Origin: Clostridia bacterium
Lineage (GTDB): Bacteria; Bacillota_E; SLMV01; PUMD01
Assembly: GCA_003562655.1 (NCBI GenBank)
Contig: PWUC01000102.1
Location: 1-13,706, forward strand
Direction of reading: 5' to 3'
DNA length: 13,706 nt
Shown: positions 1 to 6,753 of the stretch, one piece after another
How the letters are laid out: each line of letters opens with the position of its first letter
Numbering within the stretch: the stretch's first letter is position 1
Notes under the pieces: model-generated
Database searches by the model: none
What the model saw: only the letters and a program-made list of their open reading frames with translations
What the model was told of the DNA's origin: nothing
Position numbers and translations under genes: made by a program

Positions 1-1
1 A

Positions 2-1954
2 ATGGAATTCATTCAGGTTTTTCCGATGATCATTGGGGTCCTGGGGCTACTTTTTGCCTTTTCTGTGGTGCGGTCGGTGGCCAGGGCGTCAGCGGGAACA
101 GAGAAGATGAAGGAGATTGCTGCTGCCATCCAGGAGGGGGCGATGGTCTTTCTGCAGCGGGAATACCGGGCACTGCTCGTGTTCGTGGTGATTGTCGCGG
201 CTGTGCTGTCCTGGCAGATCTCACCGCATACTGCCCTGGCTTTCCTGTTGGGAGCGGTCTTTTCCGCCCTGGCGGGCTACCTCGGCATGAGGGCAGCCAC
301 GATGGCCAACGTCAGGACCTCAGAGGCGGCGCGTTCGTCGCAGGCTGAGGCTCTCAGGATCGCCTTCTCCGGTGGTGCCGTGATGGGGGTGTCGGTGGCG
401 TCGCTGGGCCTCATCGGACTGGGCTTTCTCTACGTCGTCTATCGCACTCCTGACATCATCACCGGCTTTGCCCTGGGGGCCAGCTCCATCGCGCTGTTTG
501 CCCGCGTCGGCGGAGGGATCTACACCAAGGCGGCGGACGTGGGGGCGGACCTGGTGGGCAAGGTCGAGGCGGGCATTCCCGAGGATGATCCCCGCAACCC
601 GGCGGCCATCGCTGACAATGTTGGCGACTGTGTGGGAGACACGGCGGGGATGGGGGCTGACCTGTTTGAGTCCTACGTCGGGTCGGTGATCGCTGCCATG
701 GCCATCGGGCTGGTGGTTTTCGGTTCGGACGGAGTCCTGGTCCCCCTGATCCTGGTGTCGGCGGGGCTGATTGCGTCACTGATCGGCACGCTCTTTGTGC
801 GGGCATATGGAGGGCGCAACCCCGCGGGAGCCCTGCGCAATGGGACCTATCTCAGTGCACTGCTGGCTGCTGTGGCTTTTTATTTCATCATCAACGGGTT
901 CCTCGGCGACGCCGGTCCCTTCTATGCCACCGCGGCAGGTCTTCTGGCCGGCATCATCATTGGAGCAATCACCGAGTACTACACCTCGGGATCTCCCATC
1001 CTGGAGATTGCCGAGTCATGCAAGACCGGGGCTGCCACCAACATCATAACCGGTCTCTCTGTCGGCATGCAGAGCACAGCCCTGCCCGTGGTCACCATCG
1101 CCGCCGCGATCCTGGCGTCCTACCATTTTGCCGGGCTGTACGGCATTGCCCTGGCGGCAGTGGGGATGCTGGCGACCATCGGCATGACCCTGTCCGTGGA
1201 TGCCTACGGCCCCATTGCGGACAACGCCGGCGGCATTGCAGAGATGGCCGGAATGGACGCGAGCGTGCGAGAGGTGACGGACACCCTGGATGCCCTGGGG
1301 AACACCACCGCCGCCATGGGCAAGGGGTTCGCGGTGGGTTCGGCTGCATTGACTGCCCTTGCTCTGTTTTCTGCCTACACCCAGGTGGTGGGACTGGAGC
1401 GGATCGATGTGACCCGGGCTGAGACCATGATCGGGCTGTTCCTCGGTGCAATGCTGCCCTTTCTCTTTTCCTCCATGGCCCTCAAGGCCGTCGGCCGGGC
1501 CGCCTTTCAGATGGTCGAGGAGGTTCGGCGCCAGTTCGCCGAGATCCCCGGCCTGATGGAGGGCAAGGCCAGGGCCGATTATGCTCGCTGCGTGGACATC
1601 AGCACCCAGGCGGCCCTCAGGGAGATGATCATCCCGGGGCTGATGGCCGTACTGGTGCCGCTGATCATCGGCCTGTGGCTCGGCCCTGAAGCCCTGGGCG
1701 GCCTGCTGGCGGGCGCCCTGGTGGCCGGAGTCGCCCTGGCGATCATGATGACGACCGGGGGTGCCTGCTGGGACAATGCCAAGAAGTACATCGAGTCGGG
1801 CGAGCTGGGTGGCAAGGGCACACCAACCCACGAAGCCTCTGTGGTGGGCGATACGGTGGGCGATCCCTTCAAGGATACTGCCGGTCCCTCTCTGAACATA
1901 TTGATCAAGCTGATGGCCGTCGTTTCATTGGTCCTTGGTCCGCTGTTCATCTGA
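2..1954 (+). CDS. hppA: Membrane-bound ion-translocating pyrophosphatase, K+-dependent type
   Basis: The 650-residue product is an almost entirely hydrophobic membrane protein that hydrolyses pyrophosphate and pumps H+ or Na+ across the cell membrane. The family signatures are in place. [11 protein letters not shown] is at residues 179-189. The acidic run DNVGDCVGD at 205-213 keeps all three Asp that bind Mg-PPi but has Cys where Asn is usual. DLFES at 220-224 carries the semi-conserved membrane Glu, and [11 protein letters not shown] is at 616-626. The stretch [10 protein letters not shown] (433-442) has Ala437 and Gly440 where K+-independent enzymes have Lys and Thr, so this belongs to the K+-dependent clade, which contains both Na+ and H+ pumps. 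Which ion it moves cannot be told by eye. [10 protein letters not shown] replaces the commoner GGAWDNAKK. Length is normal or slightly short for bacterial members. The ATG is the second base of the window, so its ribosome site and any longer start are out of view. Confidence 0.97.
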   Translation: MEFIQVFPMIIGVLGLLFAFSVVRSVARASAGTEKMKEIAAAIQEGAMVFLQREYRALLVFVVIVAAVLSWQISPHTALAFLLGAVFSALAGYLGMRAATMANVRTSEAARSSQAEALRIAFSGGAVMGVSVASLGLIGLGFLYVVYRTPDIITGFALGASSIALFARVGGGIYTKAADVGADLVGKVEAGIPEDDPRNPAAIADNVGDCVGDTAGMGADLFESYVGSVIAAMAIGLVVFGSDGVLVPLILVSAGLIASLIGTLFVRAYGGRNPAGALRNGTYLSALLAAVAFYFIINGFLGDAGPFYATAAGLLAGIIIGAITEYYTSGSPILEIAESCKTGAATNIITGLSVGMQSTALPVVTIAAAILASYHFAGLYGIALAAVGMLATIGMTLSVDAYGPIADNAGGIAEMAGMDASVREVTDTLDALGNTTAAMGKGFAVGSAALTALALFSAYTQVVGLERIDVTRAETMIGLFLGAMLPFLFSSMALKAVGRAAFQMVEEVRRQFAEIPGLMEGKARADYARCVDISTQAALREMIIPGLMAVLVPLIIGLWLGPEALGGLLAGALVAGVALAIMMTTGGACWDNAKKYIESGELGGKGTPTHEASVVGDTVGDPFKDTAGPSLNILIKLMAVVSLVLGPLFI

Positions 1955-1964
1955 CATGAGCCAC

Positions 1965-1996
1965 GGAGAGGCGGGCCCCCTCGCCTCTCCCCTTTG
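1965..1996 (+). terminator. Candidate intrinsic terminator after hppA
   Basis: A perfect 9-bp stem (1965-1973 GGAGAGGCG with 1982-1990 CGCCTCTCC) encloses an 8-base loop and starts 11 bases after the hppA stop codon. The following tail is only CCTTT, so termination may be partial, and some readthrough into the next two genes is possible. Confidence 0.6.
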
Positions 1997-2016
1997 ATGT
2001 CTGGGGGAGGATGCTG

Positions 2017-2238
2017 ATGCTACCGACGGCAGATAGGATATTGATGCCGAAGGCACTGAACGAGTTCCTGCCAGCTCTGGAGGAGATCGCGGAGACATAC
2101 CGCGATCCCGAGGTGTTCCTGCATGAGGGTGTGGATGCGCTGAACCGGGTCGCACTTGACGCCGAGTGGACGGAGAATGAGACCCTGGTCATCTTCGTGT
2201 ATGCACTGTGTTGCCTATTCAGTGAGGATCTGAACTGA
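2017..2238 (+). CDS. Small acidic protein of unknown function, coupled to a kinase-fold gene
   Basis: I do not recognise this 73-residue protein. It is acidic, has no signal peptide, and looks mostly helical ([13 protein letters not shown], then a second amphipathic stretch ending [13 protein letters not shown]). In-frame ATGs lie at 2011, 2017 and 2044. The purine-rich site GGGGGAGG ends at 2010, directly against the first ATG but six bases before the second, so I place the start at 2017. ATG 2044 has a weaker site (TAGGA) and remains possible. The TGA stop overlaps the ATG of the next gene (bases 2236-2240, TGATG), an arrangement typical of translational coupling. That suggests the product works with, or is made in proportion to, the downstream phosphotransferase-like protein. 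Codon use is like that of the neighbours, which supports a real gene. Confidence 0.7.
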   Translation: MLPTADRILMPKALNEFLPALEEIAETYRDPEVFLHEGVDALNRVALDAEWTENETLVIFVYALCCLFSEDLN

Positions 2239-3125
2239 TGCCTGCCCGCATGGATGACCGGCTGGCTGAAGAACTCGCTGCCGTTGGTGTTGACCCAGGG
2301 AAGGTGCGTACCGTTGAAACCCTTTCTTTGAGGCACGGGCACCGCGTGGTCCGGGTTGGGGTGCAGAGACAGTCCTTCATCCTGAAGACCTTTCCCAGTG
2401 AGGGCGCGTCTGAAATATCTGTCTACCGCCTGCTGGGAGATCTTCGCGTTCCCACCCTCACCCTGCACGGCTCCACCGGGGTGAGTTTGCTCCTTGAGGA
2501 TCTGGCGGCGAGTGCGGTCTGGCGGGCTGCAGTGGAGGATGATCTCAGGTGTTCAAAGACAGGAGAGGCAGTGGCCAGGTGGTACCGGACCCTCCATTGT
2601 GCAGGTCGCCAGGTTGGCGGGGATCCCCCCCCTTTTCTGGGCCGGGAAGTGGATGTCCTCAACCGGGACCGGATCACAGCCCTTGCGCGGGAGCTGCAGC
2701 TGGAGGCGGAATCATCCATGAAGCTTGCGGCAGAGTCTATCGAAGTGTTGAAGGATGGCATGGGTTCTCTTCCCCAGACCCTCAACTACACCGACTTTTA
2801 CTGGACCAATCTGGCGCTGTCGCGGCAGGGGAACCCGCGCAGGGCAGTGGTCTACGATTATCACCTCATGGGTGTGGGGCCCGCCTGCTGTGACTTGCGC
2901 AATGTGCTCAGTACTTTAACGGGTGTCGCAGCTGCTGCCTTTACGGAAACCTACGGTCCGGTTCCGGAGGCCCACTTCATTCTGGACAGACCTTTGGCCA
3001 CTCTCACTGCGCTGCACCAGGCGGCCCTGCAGTCTGCACTGCCGGTGTGGGCGCAGGATGCTGTGCGCCAGGTTGAAAGTGGTGAGTTCGAGGACAGCCT
3101 TCGCGCTGCCCTGAGTGTTCTCTAG
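2238..3125 (+). CDS. Aminoglycoside/choline kinase-fold phosphotransferase family protein
   Basis: The 295-residue cytoplasmic protein has the protein-kinase-like fold of the APH/choline kinase families. Readable landmarks, in order, are the ATP-binding Lys50 in SFILKTF, its partner Glu59 in SEISVYRLL, the hinge LLLEDL (84-89), the catalytic loop NYTDFYWTNLAL (183-194) and the metal-binding Asp207 in VVYDYHLMGVGP. Asp186 and Asn191 keep the family's D-x4-N spacing. All catalytic residues are therefore present, but the usual HGD is YTD. The substrate cannot be inferred; many such genes in Bacillota are unassigned and should not be read as antibiotic resistance. The start ATG overlaps the upstream stop and has GAGGA (2224-2228) nine bases ahead. 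Length fits the family. No clear terminator follows. Confidence 0.85.
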   Translation: MPARMDDRLAEELAAVGVDPGKVRTVETLSLRHGHRVVRVGVQRQSFILKTFPSEGASEISVYRLLGDLRVPTLTLHGSTGVSLLLEDLAASAVWRAAVEDDLRCSKTGEAVARWYRTLHCAGRQVGGDPPPFLGREVDVLNRDRITALARELQLEAESSMKLAAESIEVLKDGMGSLPQTLNYTDFYWTNLALSRQGNPRRAVVYDYHLMGVGPACCDLRNVLSTLTGVAAAAFTETYGPVPEAHFILDRPLATLTALHQAALQSALPVWAQDAVRQVESGEFEDSLRAALSVL

Positions 3126-3344
3126 ACCAGAGCCGGAGTGCAAAAAGTGCAGCTGGAGCCGGTCATGAAGCTGCGAACCCCTGATGGTGGCAGCGTGGGT
3201 CTTTCGATGGGGTTGCGCCGGCTATGAATGCCTCAAGTTCGCGACCTGTGAGAGCCAGATGTGGGCTTTGCAGGTGGCTTACCGGGTATTCTTCGCGGTG
3301 GATTCTGCCGCCCTGGACAGAGCGCAGCTTCGCCTCAAAGGAAG

Positions 3345-3370
3345 TGGCCCCGGTCCGAGGACCGGGGCCA
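3345..3370 (-). terminator. Strong hairpin terminator downstream of the 82-residue gene
   Basis: TGGCCCCGGTCC at 3345-3356 pairs perfectly with GGACCGGGGCCA at 3359-3370, giving 11-12 GC-rich pairs. Read on the minus strand it lies 23 bases after the TGA of the gene at 3394-3642 and is followed by CTTCCTTT. There is no T-rich tail on the plus side, so it most likely serves the minus-strand gene. As a perfect stem it may also stop plus-strand transcripts arriving from the kinase gene. Confidence 0.65.
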
Positions 3371-3393
3371 GCGGTATCGTCGCAATTGGGCGG

Positions 3394-3642
3394 TCAGTCG
3401 TTGCCGGCTGCAGCCATGGACAGGTCGTGGGGCCTGTTTGCCGTGAGCTCGATGGCGTGGACGCGTACACCCGCGTGGGACACCGCCGAGATCAGGCCCG
3501 CAGCGGCCTCCATGTCAGAGCATCCGATGAGGGCCGGAGACTGGTCCCTTTCGATGTCGTAACGACGGTCGTCTCGCAGCATTTCCTCCAACGCCCTGGA
3601 GATCTGTCGGGAGCCGTCCATTTTCAGTGTGACGTAGTACAA
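3394..3642 (-). CDS. Small solitary protein of unknown function (82 residues)
   Basis: I do not recognise the family. The frame is open on the minus strand to a GTG at 3681, but that start has no ribosome site. The TTG at 3642 has a strong AGGGGGG seven bases upstream and yields a protein that begins directly with a hydrophobic strand (YYVTLKMDG), so I choose it. The pattern looks alternating alpha/beta: strand, helix (SRQISRALEEMLRDD), strand, a small hydrophobic strand PALIGCSD, helix (MEAAAGLISAVSHAG), strand (VRVHAIEL), and a short loose tail. That could be a ferredoxin-like or ACT-like small domain, but this is inference from pattern only. There is no signal peptide or membrane segment. 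The gene stands alone between oppositely oriented plus-strand sequence and its own terminator, so it is probably monocistronic. Confidence 0.65.
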   Translation of the reverse strand: MYYVTLKMDGSRQISRALEEMLRDDRRYDIERDQSPALIGCSDMEAAAGLISAVSHAGVRVHAIELTANRPHDLSMAAAGND

Positions 3643-4203
3643 TTTGATCCCCCCTGGAACAAGTCTTCTGGGTCTCAGCACATCAGGTTAAAGGGGCCTC
3701 AACGTTACAAGCCTCAGCGCCGCTTTGGGAAACCCATAAGGAAGATCATACATAGCACCTCTTTCATGACGACACACTCGAGAAGTATATGTTCCCTGAC
3801 TGCTGTTGTCGAGGCCATCCCGGGTCAATGGCCGGGATGCAATCTAACTGTAAAGAAGGGGAGCTCTGCTGTGAGAGATTCATCCGTGTCATCATCGCTG
3901 AAGACTCAATGTGTTGGATCGGGAGTTATGCATGCTGTGAAATAGCAGTTGGTGTCAGAGTGGATTCTTGAGGGGCGGCGGTGGGTCAGAGGTGCAGCGC
4001 CGGGCTCTGCACAGGTGTGCCGGTTAGGGTCGCTTGCCTGAGCGGTCTGCATGGCGGCGCGCCGAACCCCCGGGATGGGGGAGAAGGCAGCCCCGGCCTC
4101 TACATGACCGATGATAGGTGGAGAGGTCTCTGAGCAGGAAACACCCCGGTGAGTTCATATCCAGCACCGTCAGGCCCCGGGTCATCCTGGACCCACCCTG
4201 CAG
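3643..4203. other. Gene-free region of about 560 bases with several hairpins
   Basis: No convincing gene is seen. The left half (to about 3970) is less GC-rich than the rest of the window. It holds a hairpin with an 8-bp stem, CATCCCGG at 3816-3823 with CCGGGATG at 3832-3839. The right half is GC-rich and carries further short stems: GTGCAG/CTGCAC around a nine-base loop near 4002-4022, a CCCCC/GGGGG stem near 4066-4080, and the palindrome CGGCGCGCCG just before it. Plus-strand frames through the region have atypical composition for this genome and no good ribosome sites. A structured RNA is possible, but I could not match it to SRP RNA, 6S RNA, tmRNA, RNase P RNA, a T-box or a riboswitch class by eye. 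Confidence 0.4.
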
Positions 4204-5283
4204 TCACACGGGCACGTAGTGCCTGGTCCTTCGGCTTCCCCTGGCCTGCAGAACTCCCATCTCAACCAGCTCTTTTAGATCCTTGTTGGCGGTTGCCCGG
4301 CTCACTTCGAAGCGGTCGGCATACTCGCGGCTGGTCCAGGTTTTGCCCCTGCGGGCCTCGGCCGCCGCTGTTGATCGGCGTCCGTACCCGTCCAGAATGG
4401 GGATGGTCCGGGTCTGTTGACGGATATCGGCGGGCAGTTCGGGGGAGGGATCGTCATTGGCATCATCCGGACGGTACCGGTAGGCTTTATAGGCGGCCGA
4501 CAGCCAACGATAGGCGTAGTCCTCGGCGATTCCGCGGGTCTCAGCAAACATCCAGGTGACCCGGTGAAACTGGATCTGCAGTGCAGCCACCAGATTCAGC
4601 AACCACCCACTGCGGACCTCTTCCTTCTTCATCAGGTCTGAGAGACGCCCCTCAATCACCAGGGCGGAAAAGGGCAGGACCGTCAATTCCTGCAGGGTGA
4701 ACGTCAGCTGGCCGTTGACGGCAGAGCTGGCAAGGTCATCGATCTTCTTTCGTTCAACGGCGGCTACCAGCTCATCGTCGGAGAATATGCCGTAGTCACC
4801 GGCGGGGAGATCCCTTTCTACCACCCTCACCTGGTGGTCCGAGAATTTCCAGGCATAACGCTCGCGACTGTCCACCGCCACCGTCAGCTGGCCCTTCAGT
4901 GCCCTGGCCTGGGGAACCCGGATGCCGGGTCGGGCTCCCTGCATGCTCTTCGCCGAACGCCAGAAAATCAGGGTTCGGCCCTGACGGTTTTGGGTCCAGA
5001 CAAACATGGAACGCCTGAGGCGTCTTCGCTGAAGAATCAGATCGATGGCCCGGCCGCGGCGGCGACAGAGGTTCACGTCCAGTTCTTCCAGCACCTCGGG
5101 CTCTTCAGGCCACGTGGAGACCGGGTGGCAGTAGAGGTCCCTGTCCGATGGCCAGGTTGCCCTCGTGGCCAGCAGGACAGGTTCTTCCCCGGCCACCGGC
5201 AGCGAAAGCAGGTAGGGCAGGCTGCTCTGCCGATTGGGATTTCTGGCGATCACGAATACGTCCCCTGACGGTGAGCTCACCAA
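4204..5283 (-). CDS. ERCC4 (XPF-type) nuclease domain protein with C-terminal winged helix
   Basis: The 359-residue protein has three parts. Residues 1-125 form a basic N-terminal domain (LPYLLSLPV, then CRRRGRAIDLIL and FVWTQNR) of a type seen ahead of ERCC4 domains in some bacteria, with no assigned role. Residues 132-265 are an ERCC4 nuclease domain: VDSRE at 137-141, GDY at 162-164 and the signature ERKKIDDL at 177-184, so the metal-binding acidic residues and the catalytic Lys are present. Residues 315-357 look like a winged helix-turn-helix (TSREYADRFEVSRATANKDL, then a basic wing). Archaeal and eukaryotic XPF cut branched DNA, so a structure-specific nuclease role in repair or recombination is a fair inference. 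There is no helicase or HhH partner domain. The start is TTG with AAGGAG nine bases upstream; GTG 5280 is the alternative. Confidence 0.85.
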   Translation of the reverse strand: MVSSPSGDVFVIARNPNRQSSLPYLLSLPVAGEEPVLLATRATWPSDRDLYCHPVSTWPEEPEVLEELDVNLCRRRGRAIDLILQRRRLRRSMFVWTQNRQGRTLIFWRSAKSMQGARPGIRVPQARALKGQLTVAVDSRERYAWKFSDHQVRVVERDLPAGDYGIFSDDELVAAVERKKIDDLASSAVNGQLTFTLQELTVLPFSALVIEGRLSDLMKKEEVRSGWLLNLVAALQIQFHRVTWMFAETRGIAEDYAYRWLSAAYKAYRYRPDDANDDPSPELPADIRQQTRTIPILDGYGRRSTAAAEARRGKTWTSREYADRFEVSRATANKDLKELVEMGVLQARGSRRTRHYVPV

Positions 5284-5334
5284 GTCCTTCAGCTCCTTCC
5301 CCTGAAGTGCCGCATCACAGCACCATGCAACACC

Positions 5335-5340
5335 ATTCTA
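5335..5340 (-). promoter_or_regulatory. Candidate -10 element for the ERCC4 gene
   Basis: On the minus strand TAGAAT (five of six to TATAAT) lies about 50 bases before the TTG start at 5283. A poor -35 (TTCGAA) is 19 bases further up. This is the best sigma-A-like candidate in the 282-base divergent gap, but the -35 match is weak. Confidence 0.35.
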
Positions 5341-5451
5341 CAGCAAGATGCGTTCCTTTTCGAAGTCCCCGACGGCTCTGGGATCCCGCTGCAGGCAGTT
5401 GCGGGGCCGTTCAGGGCTTTCTGCCGGGGAGGGGCTGGGCTCGATTGCAGT

Positions 5452-5461
5452 GTGACGTCAC
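5452..5461. repeat. 10-bp perfect palindrome in the divergent intergenic region
   Basis: GTGACGTCAC is a perfect palindrome. It sits roughly midway in the 282-base gap between the divergent ERCC4 and YkvI-type genes, a place where an operator for either gene would be expected. No second copy was noticed in the gap, and no binding protein can be named. Confidence 0.4.
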
Positions 5462-5497
5462 CGCGGACAGTCCGTCGATCCGAAGGTAGCACCGCTG

Positions 5498-5511
5498 CCG
5501 GCCCTGGCCGG
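5498..5511 (+). other. GC hairpin in the leader of the YkvI-type gene
   Basis: CCGGCC at 5498-5503 pairs with GGCCGG at 5506-5511, leaving an effective four-base loop. It lies about 55 bases before the start codon and upstream of the hairpin that covers the ribosome-binding site. No T-run follows, so it is not an ordinary terminator. Confidence 0.4.
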
Positions 5512-5531
5512 ATCCCGGACCGTATGGGCAT

Positions 5532-5563
5532 CTCCTTCCCTGCTAACTACTAGGGGGAAGGGG
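5532..5563 (+). promoter_or_regulatory. Hairpin sequestering the Shine-Dalgarno site of the YkvI-type gene
   Basis: CCTTCCC at 5534-5540 is exactly complementary to GGGAAGG at 5555-5561, extended by one G-U and one G-C pair, around a 14-base loop. The 3' arm is the purine-rich ribosome-binding site (GGGGGAAGGGG) of the ATG at 5566. Translation of the transporter gene could thus depend on opening this stem, for instance by temperature, a ligand-binding leader or upstream translation. This reading is structural inference only. Confidence 0.5.
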
Positions 5564-5565
5564 TG

Positions 5566-6690
5566 ATGGTTCTGCCGGGCAATCGTGACAGCAGGAGCAT
5601 TTCGGCCCTGACCGTGGCGGGAGCCTACGTGGGCACGGTGGTCGGGGCTGGCTTTGCCTCGGGGCAGGAGGTCCTCCAGTTCTTCGGCTACTTTGGCTGG
5701 GCCGGGTACCTGGGGATTGCGCTGTCCACGGGACTTTTCTCCCTCTTTGGCTACCTGGTCCTGCGGTTGGGAAGGGAACTGGAGGCGACCTCGCACCGGG
5801 AGTTGATGCACCGGGTGGGCGGCCCGTACCTCGGGATGCTCATCGACGGCATCGTCACGGTGTTCCTCTTCGGTGCACTGACGGTGATGGCCGCGGGATC
5901 GGGGGCCGTATTCGTGGAGCAGTTCGGACTCCCGGCCCTTCTGGGAAGCCTGATCATGCTGGGGGCCACCCTCGGGACCGTGCTGTTGGGACTGCACGGG
6001 GTGATCACAGCAATCAGTCTGATCGCTCCCGTCCTTCTCCTCGCCGTTGTGAGCATCGCAGTCGTCTCTGTGTGGACTGATCCGGGGCAGTTCCTGGTCA
6101 ACCTGCTGCACTGGTCGGAGGTGGGGCGTACGCCGGTGCCCAGCTGGCCCCTCGCTGCCGTGCTCTATCTTTCGTACAATCTGGTCCTTGCCGTTCCCGT
6201 CCTGGCCCCGATGGGCGTCGTGGCTCGCCCGGGATCCCTCAGGACCGGGGCGATGCTCGGCGGGCTGGGCCTGGGTCTGGGCGTGGCCGCCATCAACAGC
6301 GCTGTGCTGACCCGTGTTCCTGAGGCGGCCGGCTGGGAGGTGCCCATGCTGGTGGTGGCGGGGGGGATATCGCCCGTGATCCGGGTCGCGTTCACCGTCG
6401 TTCTCTTTGCTGAAATCTACAGCACCGCGGTGGCCAGTCTGTATGGGTTTACCGCCCGCCTGCGAGAACAGGGGAGGGACCTCCTTTACGCAGCCCTGGC
6501 GACGGCCTCCTCGGCCGCTGCCCTGGTGACCGCCCAGCTGGGCTTTTCCACCATCGTCAGTCTTCTGTTCCCCGCCGTCGGGGCGGCCGGGTTTCTCCTG
6601 CTGGGGGCCCTGGTCTGGGGAACGGTGCACCCCCTGCTCCGCGAGGTGCGGGTACGCCCCCCGTGGAGCCGACGGACCCGCCTGAGATGA
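5566..6690 (+). CDS. YkvI-family membrane transporter (COG3949)
   Basis: The 374-residue protein has about ten to eleven hydrophobic membrane segments and ends in a short basic cytoplasmic tail (PPWSRRTRLR). Its first helix carries the family hallmark AGAYVGTVVGAGFASGQE (residues 18-35), an unwound-helix glycine motif like those of the APC/LeuT-fold amino-acid transporters, followed by VLQFFGYFGWAGYLG. Members named YkvI in Bacillus have no established substrate; a cation-coupled solute or amino-acid transporter is inferred from fold similarity. GTG 5563 is immediately upstream in frame, but ATG 5566 sits six bases after the GGGGGAA core, so I use it. The gene is divergent from the ERCC4 nuclease gene and 63 bases ahead of the broken methyltransferase gene. 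Length and composition are normal for the family. Confidence 0.88.
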   Translation: MVLPGNRDSRSISALTVAGAYVGTVVGAGFASGQEVLQFFGYFGWAGYLGIALSTGLFSLFGYLVLRLGRELEATSHRELMHRVGGPYLGMLIDGIVTVFLFGALTVMAAGSGAVFVEQFGLPALLGSLIMLGATLGTVLLGLHGVITAISLIAPVLLLAVVSIAVVSVWTDPGQFLVNLLHWSEVGRTPVPSWPLAAVLYLSYNLVLAVPVLAPMGVVARPGSLRTGAMLGGLGLGLGVAAINSAVLTRVPEAAGWEVPMLVVAGGISPVIRVAFTVVLFAEIYSTAVASLYGFTARLREQGRDLLYAALATASSAAALVTAQLGFSTIVSLLFPAVGAAGFLLLGALVWGTVHPLLREVRVRPPWSRRTRLR

Positions 6691-6753
6691 TTCCCTTGAC
6701 TGTCTCTTCACCGCATGCCAGCTTATTTCCAATTATCGTCGGAGGGGGTCCTC

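Noticed and set aside
1016..1831. 271-codon minus-strand frame inside hppA
   Set aside because: It is antisense to strongly conserved pump motifs and rich in His, Gly and Arg, the usual shadow of GC-rich coding DNA.
2238..3125. Reading the kinase-fold gene as an antibiotic-resistance gene
   Set aside because: Fold similarity to aminoglycoside phosphotransferases does not give the substrate, and the catalytic loop differs (YTD for HGD).
3184..3945. 253-codon open frame on the plus strand
   Set aside because: It runs across the better-supported minus-strand gene and its terminator, has no ribosome site, and its translation is low in hydrophobic core and unlike any family; a shadow of GC-rich sequence.
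3789..3971. 60-residue frame with nine Cys, possible small Cys-rich peptide
   Set aside because: It has only a weak GAGAAG ahead of its ATG, no signal or leader pattern, and irregular Cys spacing; chance is more likely, though conservation would change this.
3970..4140. Match to SRP RNA, 6S RNA, tmRNA, RNase P RNA or a known riboswitch
   Set aside because: A short stretch (GTGTGCCGG, AGGGT) recalls the 3' part of SRP RNA, but the essential GGAAGGAAGCAGC core and partner stems are missing; no other conserved core was found.
6696..6726. Promoter TTGACT with GCTTAT ahead of the methyltransferase
   Set aside because: The -35 is good, but the -10 matches at only three of six positions with a 19-base spacer, too weak to annotate.
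5458..6732. 424-codon minus-strand frame antisense to the YkvI-type gene
   Set aside because: Its translation is hydrophilic, full of His, Gln and Gly, with no fold pattern, while the plus strand encodes a recognisable transporter.
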